A stretch of 64,000 nucleotides of DNA from the NCBI GenBank assembly GCA_021155965.1, contig JAJNBJ010000009.1:53173-117172 (forward strand), written 5' to 3'. This document shows, in pieces, positions 35,674-44,409 of the stretch. The position numbers and the translations under genes were made by a program. Every line of letters starts with the position of its first letter. The first letter of the stretch is position 1. The notes beneath the pieces were generated by a model. That model saw only the letters and a program-made list of their open reading frames with translations, was not told where the DNA came from and ran no database searches. This DNA comes from Flavipsychrobacter sp. (GTDB taxonomy: Bacteria; Bacteroidota; Bacteroidia; Chitinophagales; Chitinophagaceae).

Positions 35674-36870
35674 ATGAGTAGCAGCTCCACATTACAGGAA
35701 GGGAAAGGTATAGTAGCATTGGTAAACGTTGATGAAACGACCTCTAGCCTTCTTACAGAATGTGATTTCGCAGGCGCATCAGTTATGAAATTCGCCAATG
35801 GCGTGGACCTTACCACACGATGGAGCAAAGAAAACCTAAACATTTGTACCATTATTTCACAAGGCGAAATAATTTCGCCCGATGGCATCTTTTTATTGGA
35901 AACATTGCAGAACAGCAAGTTTACCGACGTGCCTTATTTCATTATAGCCAATAAAATAACTGAAAACCTGAGCAAACTATGCATAAGGGCCGGGGTGGCT
36001 GATATCTTCCAGTTACCGGTAAAAAAAGATGAAGTTAGTACAAGGGTAAACTTCCTGATCAAATACTGGCCATCTTTAAAAAGCAAAGTACGGCCAGAAA
36101 AAATAGATGTCTATAAAATACCTTTTGCCAAAAGGCTGTTTGATATTTTCTTTTCAAGCATGGCGATAATCATGCTGTCTCCTATATTGCTTTTGATCAT
36201 TATTCTGATGAAGATTGAATCAAAAGGGCCTGTGTTTTATTATTCACTACGGGTAGGCACGGGTTATAAAATATTCAAATTTTACAAGCTGCGCTCTATG
36301 TATGTGAACGCAGACAAACGCCTGAAGGATCTTGTGCACCTGAACCAGTATGGCAGTAAAGAAAACCTGCCCGACTGGCTGAACAGTAATATACTCTGTG
36401 ATGATTGCGTAAAGAATGGCACAGTTTGCCAAAGGGTATTATATGCGGATAACAACGCATGGTGCGAGAAGAACTACATCAGCCACCGGAAGGCACTGGC
36501 AGGATCGGCATTCATTAAACTGAAAAATGACCCGCGTATCACCAAAATAGGCCGCTTTCTACGAAATACGAGCATTGATGAACTACCGCAGTTATGGAAT
36601 GTGTTTATTGGCGATATGAGTATAGTAGGTAACCGTCCTCTACCATTGTATGAAGCTGAAAAACTGACTACCGATAAATACGCGCTTCGCTTTAAAGCAC
36701 CATCGGGCATTACTGGCCTGTGGCAGGTAGAAAAAAGGGGCAAGGGCGAAATGTCGGAAGAAGAAAGGCTGCAGTTGGATAACGCCTATGCTGAGAACCA
36801 CAGTTTCATCAGCGACCTTAAGCTGATCCTGAAAACCATTCCTGCTCTTTTCCAAAAAGAAAATGTGTAG
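35674..36870 (+). CDS. Pseudo-receiver / initiating sugar transferase fusion
   Basis: From the ATG at 35674 the protein is 398 residues. The first ~125 resemble a receiver domain (GKGIVALVNVDE, FANGVDL, ending VADIFQLPVKKDE) but lack the phospho-Asp and the conserved Lys. After a linker comes a bacterial sugar transferase (phosphoglycosyltransferase) domain: KRLFDIFFSSMAIIMLSPIL, KGPVFYYSLRVG, FYKLRSMYVNAD, RNTSIDELPQLWNVF, MSIVGNRPL and ITGLWQV. It transfers a sugar phosphate to undecaprenyl phosphate and so starts the polysaccharide unit. An insertion inside the domain holds four Cys (C-x2-C-x6-C-x11-C) and may bind a metal. Typical PssY/WbaP proteins have other N-terminal regions. Confidence 0.9.
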   Translation: MSSSSTLQEGKGIVALVNVDETTSSLLTECDFAGASVMKFANGVDLTTRWSKENLNICTIISQGEIISPDGIFLLETLQNSKFTDVPYFIIANKITENLSKLCIRAGVADIFQLPVKKDEVSTRVNFLIKYWPSLKSKVRPEKIDVYKIPFAKRLFDIFFSSMAIIMLSPILLLIIILMKIESKGPVFYYSLRVGTGYKIFKFYKLRSMYVNADKRLKDLVHLNQYGSKENLPDWLNSNILCDDCVKNGTVCQRVLYADNNAWCEKNYISHRKALAGSAFIKLKNDPRITKIGRFLRNTSIDELPQLWNVFIGDMSIVGNRPLPLYEAEKLTTDKYALRFKAPSGITGLWQVEKRGKGEMSEEERLQLDNAYAENHSFISDLKLILKTIPALFQKENV

Positions 36871-37707
36871 ATGAGACCGATAGCTATACCATCGTACATT
36901 GATAAGCTATGGAAAGCCGGTGCTAATACAGGTGAGAAGAATATTGAACTTGTGCAGCAGCAGTATATGCAATTGTACAAAGGTGAGCCTGAGGTATCGG
37001 TAGTAATTCCAGCATACAACGAGGAGAAGAATATACTGCGCACATTATTATCGCTAAGCTTGAATACCACCAAACGAGCGGTGGAAATAATTGTTGTTAA
37101 TAACAATTCCAAAGACAATACGGAAGCGCTGGTTAAAGCAACAGGTGTTATCTGCATACTGGAAACAAAGCAGGGAATAACTGCAGCACGCAATGCCGGG
37201 CTGAAAGCAGCAAAGGGCAAGTATGTACTGAATGCCGATGCAGATTCAATCTACCCGCCGGATTGGATAGAAGAGATGGTTGCTCCTTTGGATAGTAGTA
37301 ATGTTGCAATTACATATGGCAGATTCGGCTTTATCCCAACAGGCAGAACATCACGTACCAGTTATTTTTTTTACGAGCAATTGGCGGATACCACGCGATG
37401 GATCAATAAAAAATTCAGGGAAGAGGCTGTGAACGTTTATGGTTTCAATTCAGGATTCAGGAGGGCGCAAGGAATTGAAGTAAATGGCTTCGAGCATCCG
37501 CCCGGGGCCAATGAGGATGGTTGGCTGGCGGTGAAACTGCGGAATAAAGGTTTTGGCAAACTACACTGCGTGAGTAACCCCAAAGCAATGGTATGGACAG
37601 CAGACAGGCGTATAGAAATGGATGGCGGATTATGGAAAGCGTTGTTTATGCGTGCTAAAAGGATTCTTTTCCCTTCCAGGGAGGTGGTGATACGGAAGGA
37701 TCTATAA
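36871..37707 (+). CDS. Family 2 glycosyltransferase
   Basis: The 278-residue protein has a GT-A fold: VSVVIPAYNEEKNILRTL, VEIIVVNNNSKDNTEAL, GITAARNAGLKAAKGKYVL and the metal-binding DADS. Near the end a segment with GANEDGWLAVKLRNKG contains the catalytic-type acidic residue. It starts directly after the stop of the sugar transferase, so it likely adds the second sugar of the repeat unit. There is no membrane helix; it is cytoplasmic and membrane-associated by contact. The specific sugar is unknown. It converges with the gene at 37734. Confidence 0.92.
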   Translation: MRPIAIPSYIDKLWKAGANTGEKNIELVQQQYMQLYKGEPEVSVVIPAYNEEKNILRTLLSLSLNTTKRAVEIIVVNNNSKDNTEALVKATGVICILETKQGITAARNAGLKAAKGKYVLNADADSIYPPDWIEEMVAPLDSSNVAITYGRFGFIPTGRTSRTSYFFYEQLADTTRWINKKFREEAVNVYGFNSGFRRAQGIEVNGFEHPPGANEDGWLAVKLRNKGFGKLHCVSNPKAMVWTADRRIEMDGGLWKALFMRAKRILFPSREVVIRKDL

Positions 37708-37733
37708 GCACAAAAGTTACAAACCCCCTCTCT

Positions 37734-38900
37734 CTATTTCCTTTTAGCTTTTTCCCACACTGCACTTTGCGAGCCGACAATGTACCGGCGGATACCTGCA
37801 ACCACAGCATAGTTCATCATGCAGAAATAATAGGGGATGTATAGTGCTTTGATGCGCACCTGTTTCTTTTCCAAAAGCCACCCGAGCAGGGCCAATGAAT
37901 AAAATAAGACCTGGCAGCCAAGTAAAAAGGTATAGATACCCCATGCCCCCTGATAAACGATAACATAGTTAAGCACTAATGCCACTATCATTAGAAAAGG
38001 CGTTACTGTCCAGCGGAGTACACGATGGCTGATGTACTGAAAGCACAGCACAAAATTCCGGAAAGGGTTCATTAATTTCTTTAGCCTTAAAATAGATTGA
38101 ATGCCACCTGCAGCTATACGTATTTTCCGCTTTAATTCTTCTTTTACATTTTCTGAGCCTCCTTCGGTAGCATATGCTCTAGGTTCATACACTATACGGT
38201 AACCACGCTGTGCGATAAGTAATGAAATCATGAAGTCATCGAGGATAGTATCTGAAGGTACAGGTTCGTATAATGCTGTCCTGATGCTGAACAACTCACC
38301 TGCAGCACCTACTACGGAATATAATTCCGAGTCCCACTGCTTGAGTTTTGATTCATATTTCCAGTAGAAGCCTTCACCTGCGGTTGCATCCCCAGAATCT
38401 TCCACATGCACTCGCTTCTCCCCGGACACAGCTCCAACAGACTTATCTGCATAATGTCTGCAAATGTTCAGCAACGCATCTTTATTCAAAAAAGTATTGG
38501 CATCTGTAAATACGGTTATTTCACTGCACACCTCGCTCATTGCCCGGTGCACTGCTGCTATTTTGCCATTGCGTGCAGGGTTATGCATCAGTTTTAGTTG
38601 CGGATATTGTGCTACTAATTCCGGCGTACGGTCATTAGAGCCATCTGTAACAAAAATGAACGACACCTTATCTGCAGGATAATTGAGCTCCAGTGTGTTC
38701 TTTATTTTCTCGATAATAAAATCTTCCTCATTATAAGCAGCTACTATCAGCGTTACAGTGGGCCAATTACCACCATTATCCGGCACCTTCCGTTTTCCCC
38801 TCAATATTGTACGCAGCTTCACCAGGAAATACAGCAATATGCCATACCCGAAAAAAGTATAGGACACAATAAATATGCTTATCCAGAATACTACGATCAT
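37734..38900 (-). CDS. Membrane family 2 glycosyltransferase
   Basis: The 388-residue protein has an N-terminal helix (VVFWISIFIVSYTFFGYGIL), a GT-A domain (VTLIVAAYNEEDFI, FIFVTDGSNDRTPEL, ITVFTDANTFLNKDAL, GAVSGEKRV), and a further DDFMISLLIAQRGYRIVYEP segment. Then come about four C-terminal helices. The arrangement resembles processive or chain-forming enzymes such as N-acetylglucosaminyl- or hyaluronan-type transferases, but a clear QxxRW is missing (KRKIRIAAGG is in its place). It forms a minus-strand pair with the gene at 38907. Confidence 0.88.
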   Translation of the reverse strand: MIVVFWISIFIVSYTFFGYGILLYFLVKLRTILRGKRKVPDNGGNWPTVTLIVAAYNEEDFIIEKIKNTLELNYPADKVSFIFVTDGSNDRTPELVAQYPQLKLMHNPARNGKIAAVHRAMSEVCSEITVFTDANTFLNKDALLNICRHYADKSVGAVSGEKRVHVEDSGDATAGEGFYWKYESKLKQWDSELYSVVGAAGELFSIRTALYEPVPSDTILDDFMISLLIAQRGYRIVYEPRAYATEGGSENVKEELKRKIRIAAGGIQSILRLKKLMNPFRNFVLCFQYISHRVLRWTVTPFLMIVALVLNYVIVYQGAWGIYTFLLGCQVLFYSLALLGWLLEKKQVRIKALYIPYYFCMMNYAVVAGIRRYIVGSQSAVWEKAKRK

Positions 38901-38906
38901 TATCTG

Positions 38907-39821
38907 TTATTTTACCGGGAAACCAAGATGAACGCTATCCGTTTTATTGGTCAAATTCCAACCAATTGCTTTGAACAAAACACTTATGAATTTCCACTGC
39001 TTTTGGGTTACATAACCGAGGATATTTTTTGGTGTAACTACCAACAGGAAATAAGGCCAGAAAACCGCTCGTGTAGCAAGATCACAATTCCGCCGTATAA
39101 ATAGTATGCGGTTCCTGTTCATAAAATACTCCTTAAGTGCGCTTGTGCTGCCCACCGACATAGATTCCTTGTGATAAATAACGGCCTGCATATTCACCCA
39201 TATCTTATACCCGGCCTTTCTTATTTTTTCGCACCAGTCCATTTCTTCGTAATACAAAAAATAATTTTCTGCCATCAGGCCTGCTTTATCCATGGCTTCC
39301 CTGCGCAACATCATGGCAGCACCATGAATGAACCCCGTTTCACCCGTCACATGGTCATACTGTCCGTTATCCACTTCTCCCTGCCCGCGGCATACAGTAC
39401 GGGCAGTATAATAGTTCATGTTACTAAAGCCTGCATACTGCAATACATCAGGTTTATCATAGTATTTTATCTTAGGCGATACTATACCCACTTCATGATG
39501 AGTATCTAAAGTATTGGCCAGTTCCTTAATAAGTTGTGGCGTTACTTCCGTATCGTTATTGATAAAAAACAAATACTTGCCCTTCGATGCTTTGATACCC
39601 AGGTTATTACCCCCTGCAAACCCAAGATTTTGCTCAGACCGGATGAATTTTACCCATGGGTATTTTGTTTCCCATTGTGGAACCGGGTTTACCGAACTGC
39701 CATTGTCTACTACAATAACCTCAATATCCCGGTACTTATTGACATTCTGAATGGAATCCAACAATGCTTCTGTTACCTTGTTATGGTTAAAGTTGACTGT
39801 GATAACAGAAACAGTGTTCAT
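38907..39821 (-). CDS. Family 2 glycosyltransferase (rhamnosyltransferase-like)
   Basis: The 304-residue protein starts VSVITVNFNHNKVTEALLDS and has IEVIVVDNGSSVNP, GFAGGNNLGIKASKGKYLFF, the metal site NNDTEV, and EEMDWCEKIRKAGYKIW, the pattern of WcaA/RfbN-like rhamnosyl- and related transferases. It is followed by the membrane transferase at 37734 after 6 bases. The 183-base gap upstream to the divergent gene at 40005 must contain promoters for both directions. Confidence 0.92.
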   Translation of the reverse strand: MNTVSVITVNFNHNKVTEALLDSIQNVNKYRDIEVIVVDNGSSVNPVPQWETKYPWVKFIRSEQNLGFAGGNNLGIKASKGKYLFFINNDTEVTPQLIKELANTLDTHHEVGIVSPKIKYYDKPDVLQYAGFSNMNYYTARTVCRGQGEVDNGQYDHVTGETGFIHGAAMMLRREAMDKAGLMAENYFLYYEEMDWCEKIRKAGYKIWVNMQAVIYHKESMSVGSTSALKEYFMNRNRILFIRRNCDLATRAVFWPYFLLVVTPKNILGYVTQKQWKFISVLFKAIGWNLTNKTDSVHLGFPVK

Positions 39822-40004
39822 AATATGCTAAGCTACTTAAGGAACTATAAAAATCAATGCCAAACCACACATTTTATTGCTAAAGCACACCCATTAAAAA
39901 AATATTTTGCTTGATTATCGTGAATAATACTTGCGCACTTACAATTATAAAGGGATAAAAATGTATTTTAGAGCAGGATTTATACATTAAACGGAATTCA
40001 CCAA

Positions 40005-40787
40005 ATGGCCGCATACAATTTTCCCGGGGTAACCCTGCTTATTACCCACTTTAACAGGAGTAGTTCCCTGGAAAGATTGTTATCCACACTCAGGAATTTT
40101 GGCTGTAATTTTGACGACATTGTTGTTTCGGACGATGGCAGCCGGCCCGAGCACCAGGAAAAATTAAAGCAGATACAACCGATCTATAATTTCCGACTCA
40201 TACCTGGAAAAGACACGCACGGTTTCCCTGTAAACATCAATAAGGGACAAGATGCTGTAACTACACCGTATACATTGTATATACAGGAGGACTTTGTGCC
40301 ATTGGAAGGCTGTGCGCAGCATCTGGTTGACGCACTGGAGATCATGAAGGAGCGGCCTGATATAGATTATGTACGCTTCTGGTCTTTCTATCGCTACCCT
40401 AACCTGAAGCCATTTGGCAAAGGATTTTCTGAGACGTATTACAGCCCATGGAATTTAAGCCACTATAAGTTCTTCATGTACTCTGACAACCCACACCTGC
40501 GCCGCAGCAATTTCCTGCAAAAATTCGGACGGTACCAGGAAGATATAGATGGCAATATATCAGAATACAGGATGTCTATCTCCTTTATGCAGAAAAAAGG
40601 CAAAGGTCTTTTTTACAATGAATATGAAACATTATTCGAACACAGTAATTCAGAAGATGAGCCCAGTTCATTTGACAGGGCAAGCTGGAGGTCAAGCCAA
40701 AGTGTAATGTTTAAATTGTTACGTTGGGCATACTTGCGCTATAAGTGGCTTAAATGCTTTAAGGACTACAAATTTTTAAAAACCTGA
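40005..40787 (+). CDS. Family 2-type glycosyltransferase, tandem paralogue 1
   Basis: The 260-residue protein shows a short GT-A domain: FPGVTLLITHFNRSSSLERL, FDDIVVSDDGSRPEH, NINKGQDAVTTPYTLY and the acidic site QEDFVPLEG. The second half contains NPHLRRSNFLQKFGRYQED. It is closely related to the next gene, with shared motifs along the entire length, so the pair arose by tandem duplication. The sugar donor is unknown. Confidence 0.85.
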   Translation: MAAYNFPGVTLLITHFNRSSSLERLLSTLRNFGCNFDDIVVSDDGSRPEHQEKLKQIQPIYNFRLIPGKDTHGFPVNINKGQDAVTTPYTLYIQEDFVPLEGCAQHLVDALEIMKERPDIDYVRFWSFYRYPNLKPFGKGFSETYYSPWNLSHYKFFMYSDNPHLRRSNFLQKFGRYQEDIDGNISEYRMSISFMQKKGKGLFYNEYETLFEHSNSEDEPSSFDRASWRSSQSVMFKLLRWAYLRYKWLKCFKDYKFLKT

Positions 40788-40801
40788 TTATCTTTACCAG
40801 C

Positions 40802-41581
40802 ATGAGCAGTGCTTTTCATTTTCCGGGCGTAACATTGCTGGTAACACACTATAACAGGAGCGGCTCAATGGAGCGGCTCCTGGAAAACTTTCGCAGCCTT
40901 AATTGCCACTTTGAAGACATCGTAGTATCAGATGATGGCAGCAAACCGGAGCATGTGGAAAGACTCAAGGCACTCCACGACAAATATACTTTTCGTCTTA
41001 TCACCACTCCTAAGAACCGGGGATTAGGCAATAACATAAACAAAGGGCAGGACGCAGTCACCACTCCATACACGCTTTATGTACAGGAGGACTTTGTACC
41101 ACTCACCACGTTTCCCCCAAGACTGAAAGATGCCCTTCAATACATGAATGAGCGGCCGGAACTGGATATGGTGCGGTTCTATGCTTATTTCAAGTATCCA
41201 TACCTTACTCCTTTTAAGAACGGCTTTTCAGAAATGCGGTTTAAAATATGGTATCCCGGCTATAAAAAATTCTATTTCTATAGCGACCATCCGCACCTGC
41301 GCCGCAGCAATTTCCTGCAGAAATTCGGAAGATACCCTGAAGGCGTAAATGTTGAAGTATCGGAGTATGGCATGATGATGTCTATGCTGAAAAATAAAGG
41401 CAAAGCACTATTCTTCGACGAGCATAAAAGCCTGCTGGACCAGGTAAACTCCAGTGCAGAGCCGAGTACCTTTAAGCGCAATTTCTGGAGAGAAAGCAAT
41501 AACATCTTTATTACCGGCGCACGCCATCTTTTCAGGCACCTGAAATTCAATTACAACTACGTTAAGTGGAAGTTTAAATAG
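40802..41581 (+). CDS. Family 2-type glycosyltransferase, tandem paralogue 2
   Basis: The 259-residue protein mirrors its neighbour: FPGVTLLVTHYNRSGSMERL, FEDIVVSDDGSKPEH, NINKGQDAVTTPYTLYVQED, and HPHLRRSNFLQKFGRYPEG. It starts 14 bases after paralogue 1 and its 3' end overlaps the convergent family 4 transferase by 8 bases. Divergence is highest around residues 60-75 and in the C-terminal third, where acceptor choice is often set, so the two may add different linkages. Confidence 0.85.
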   Translation: MSSAFHFPGVTLLVTHYNRSGSMERLLENFRSLNCHFEDIVVSDDGSKPEHVERLKALHDKYTFRLITTPKNRGLGNNINKGQDAVTTPYTLYVQEDFVPLTTFPPRLKDALQYMNERPELDMVRFYAYFKYPYLTPFKNGFSEMRFKIWYPGYKKFYFYSDHPHLRRSNFLQKFGRYPEGVNVEVSEYGMMMSMLKNKGKALFFDEHKSLLDQVNSSAEPSTFKRNFWRESNNIFITGARHLFRHLKFNYNYVKWKFK

Positions 41582-42761
41582 CGTTTATAGCCTTGTAAAT
41601 TTCTTTTACGCTGTTCTCCCAGGTATGAGATGATGCGAAAGCACTGCGCTGCGCATGTAGTGTGTTGTTATCTTCAGCAAGTGCTTGTTGAATCAACTGC
41701 ACATAGTCTTCTTTGGTTTTTGCGAGGTAGGTATGCTCTGCAAAAAAGGTCATGGCTTCTGTTGCGGTTGCTACCACCGGTTTGCCTATGGCAAGGTATT
41801 CATCAATTTTGCGGGGATAATTACCGATGGTGGTCTGGTTCACCAATTGCGGGTTGAGGCAGACTTCGAATGAGTTAATATATGCAGGCAGTTCGGTTGG
41901 AGGTTTGGGGCCAAGGAAATGAATGTTTTTGATAGCATGCAGGCGACTTGCCTTAAATTCCTCGTCTTCAGGCCCTACAAGCACAATATTCATATGTGGC
42001 AGGTGTTCTGCTACATGAGCCAGTATTTCAATATCCAACCTGTTTGTCTGCATAACTCCTACATAGCCGACTACAGGTCCAGGAATACCAACCATATCTG
42101 ATGGCTTGGCACCGCCGGTTGCGTTGGTGAAAATATCCAGTTCACAGCCCTGGCCTACATTATACGAATGTGGGTTGTATTTGCGGCAGTAGCTGGCGAG
42201 ATAAGTTGAATTTGCAACGCAAAGATCGCTTTTGGCAATAAGCTGCGGCTCCAGCACTTCGCCATGATATTTCCAGTAGCCATCAGCTATCATGTAATCG
42301 CGGGAATAATAGATACTTACGGCAGGCCGCAGCAGTTCTTTGAGGTAAAAGGATCCGAAAATATCATTATCATTGAAAAGGATGATATTTTTAAAACCTA
42401 ACTCATCTGTTGCTTTATGTATAGATTGGGCATATAGCCTGTTGTTCCTTTTATTCAGCACATTGTATAACGGCCTTACCTTCACCTGGTTGATGGATTC
42501 GGTAATACAGGATGGATAAAGATTCCAAAGATCAGGCTGTATAGATACAAGGCCTTTTTCTTTGCCATTTATAACTGCTAACCTTCGCTGCACTCTTGGC
42601 TCAGTTTTTTCCCGCAACAACGTGATCCTGTTCAATGCGCTGTTCACATAAAGAACCCTGTTGTGTTTACTGAATTCCAACGCAATGTTCCTGCAATTAC
42701 TGCCAATACCTTCATCCCAGGGCTGCTGGCCCACAATAACAAAATCCCTTCCTGTTATCAT
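41574..42761 (-). CDS. GT4-type glycosyltransferase
   Basis: The ATG at 42761 follows the polymerase gene stop by one base and gives 395 residues starting MITGRDFVIVGQQPWDEGIG; an earlier ATG at 42797 would overlap that gene by 35 bases. The protein has the GT-B layout: an N-terminal half with IGSNCRNIALEFSKHNRVLY, and a C-terminal half with VVGYVGVMQTNRLDIEILA, MNIVLVGPEDEEF, IHFLGPKPPTELPAYI and KIDEYLAIGKPVVATAT. The family retains stereochemistry and uses nucleotide sugars. It is the last gene of a minus-strand run from 48519. Confidence 0.9.
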   Translation of the reverse strand: MITGRDFVIVGQQPWDEGIGSNCRNIALEFSKHNRVLYVNSALNRITLLREKTEPRVQRRLAVINGKEKGLVSIQPDLWNLYPSCITESINQVKVRPLYNVLNKRNNRLYAQSIHKATDELGFKNIILFNDNDIFGSFYLKELLRPAVSIYYSRDYMIADGYWKYHGEVLEPQLIAKSDLCVANSTYLASYCRKYNPHSYNVGQGCELDIFTNATGGAKPSDMVGIPGPVVGYVGVMQTNRLDIEILAHVAEHLPHMNIVLVGPEDEEFKASRLHAIKNIHFLGPKPPTELPAYINSFEVCLNPQLVNQTTIGNYPRKIDEYLAIGKPVVATATEAMTFFAEHTYLAKTKEDYVQLIQQALAEDNNTLHAQRSAFASSHTWENSVKEIYKAINAI

Positions 42762-42762
42762 A

Positions 42763-44262
42763 TCAGCCGGCATGCTGTAGCTGGTTTTGCTGGTCATCGA
42801 GGCGCTTTGTTACGTTGATCAGCGCAATTACTAAGTAAAAGAGCACACATGATGGGTACTGCACTAAAGCTTCCTGCGGATAATTGCCTATGTTCAACGC
42901 AAAAACTATCAATACGCATGCAAGGCAATAAGACTTTAGCTCAGGGTCTTTTATAGAATAATAGTTATTTATTCCTGTTCGCAACACTACAAACATGAAG
43001 ATACAAAATATCAATAAACCTAACCACCCCATTTCAACAGCTACACGCACATAACCACTATCGGGAGGGAAATTGGCAAGATATGAGTGGGGTGCAAATC
43101 GTTGTCCCCACACACCTGTAGCACCTAAGCCCCCACCTAACGGGTGAGATTGAATGTAGGGTTGAATTCTCTTCTGATTAATAGACCTGACATTGAATGA
43201 TGCATCGTCCGATGGTTTAAATGCCGTTTGAAAGCGGTATAAAGTCGGGTTAGTTGTTGGAATAAAGATCAGCACAACGGCGAATGCCCCTAACATCATC
43301 ATCACGATCAATATCTTTGTGCTGTATTTAAGAATAGCGAGGAAAAATAATGCGGCGGGCAATAATACATAGGCCCCCCTTGTACCGGAGTATAACATTG
43401 CCATAAGAAAGAGCAATATCAAACCCGATAGTATTATCCGTTTTAGCGTTGATACTTTGCCGGTAAGCAAGCCAATGCACAGCAATATCACAATTACCAT
43501 ATTATAAGAGAACGCCACAGGATCTGAGAAAATGGAGAATTTACGCCAGACCCCGCCAATGAACAACAGCGACTCGATCACAGGATTGGAATGTAAATAT
43601 TCGTTTTCAAAACCGAAGAAACCAATGTGTTCCTGTTTCACCGCGTATACCGCTGCAAATACTGCCAATGCAAGCCATAGTTTCAGAATGAGCCGGATGT
43701 ACTGTTTAGTGTTTATATAATACAGAAACACAAAGTAAGAGAACATTATTATTGCAACTGTTCTAACAGTATATAGCCAGGCAGCACGTGATTCTGCAGA
43801 CGGATTGGCTACTTCGACGGAGTTATAAGCCATCCATGTCAGTATCATCACCGTTACCGGCCCTTTGAACATCGACCAGTCTTTTTTCTTTTTCTGGTTA
43901 ATGAAAATGCTCAGTATAAATAAACCGTTAAGCCCATCCATAACCGTTCCTAAAGGAAAATTTGCTCCCAGCCTCAGGAACCACATGATAAGATATGCCA
44001 GCGTGATATAAACAACAATACCTATACGGGGATACGCAATAATGGTATAGACTGCGGGCATTGCTATAAAAGCGACAAGTATGAGGACACCAAACTTGAT
44101 GCCATTCGAAGCAATACCTGCCCCAATGGCAGCCATCACTACGAACAACAAGATAATACCAAGGGCATTGCCCAGTTTATCTATCAGGAAAAACTTTCTC
44201 AGCTCACTTTTCAGCGTTGCTCTCTTCCCCGGTGTTATTGGTATGACGAAGTCTTTCCGCAC
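42763..44262 (-). CDS. Wzy-like polymerase / O-antigen ligase-family protein
   Basis: The frame opens with GTG at 44262, exactly after the stop of the small gene at 44263. The 499-residue product is polytopic with about 11-12 helices. It has a large periplasmic loop near residues 330-400 containing FNVRSINQKRIQPYIQSHPL and GGGLGATGVWG, the pattern of Wzy polymerases and WaaL ligases. It would join flipped repeat units into a chain. Its place between the transferases and the Wzc-like gene supports polymerase over ligase. Confidence 0.85.
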   Translation of the reverse strand: MRKDFVIPITPGKRATLKSELRKFFLIDKLGNALGIILLFVVMAAIGAGIASNGIKFGVLILVAFIAMPAVYTIIAYPRIGIVVYITLAYLIMWFLRLGANFPLGTVMDGLNGLFILSIFINQKKKKDWSMFKGPVTVMILTWMAYNSVEVANPSAESRAAWLYTVRTVAIIMFSYFVFLYYINTKQYIRLILKLWLALAVFAAVYAVKQEHIGFFGFENEYLHSNPVIESLLFIGGVWRKFSIFSDPVAFSYNMVIVILLCIGLLTGKVSTLKRIILSGLILLFLMAMLYSGTRGAYVLLPAALFFLAILKYSTKILIVMMMLGAFAVVLIFIPTTNPTLYRFQTAFKPSDDASFNVRSINQKRIQPYIQSHPLGGGLGATGVWGQRFAPHSYLANFPPDSGYVRVAVEMGWLGLLIFCIFMFVVLRTGINNYYSIKDPELKSYCLACVLIVFALNIGNYPQEALVQYPSCVLFYLVIALINVTKRLDDQQNQLQHAG

Positions 44263-44409
44263 TTATAAAAACAGCAGTTTGATAAAAAATATAAATACAC
44301 TGATAAAAGCCACAACCAGGGCAACTATCCTTGTCACCTCATCAATACGTTTTTGCCTGCGTAAGGCAATTTCTTTCTTTTCCCTATTCCTAAATTCTGT
44401 GCTATCCAT
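44263..44409 (-). CDS. 48-residue single-span membrane protein
   Basis: A short frame sits exactly between two larger genes. Its ATG overlaps the end of the upstream transferase gene by 8 bases, and its TAA touches the GTG of the polymerase gene. The product has a charged N-terminus (MDSTEFRNREKKEIALRRQK) and one C-terminal helix (VALVVAFISVFIFFIKLLF). Perfect packing with overlap on one side and zero spacing on the other supports real translation. I do not recognise a family; a small partner of the polymerase or transferase is a reasonable guess. Confidence 0.7.
   Translation of the reverse strand: MDSTEFRNREKKEIALRRQKRIDEVTRIVALVVAFISVFIFFIKLLFL

Noticed and set aside
40005..42797. Possible horizontal insertion because genes switch strand several times in the polysaccharide locus.
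   Set aside because: No transposase, direct repeats or tRNA edge were found, and base use looked similar to the flanks by eye; mixed strands are common in such loci.
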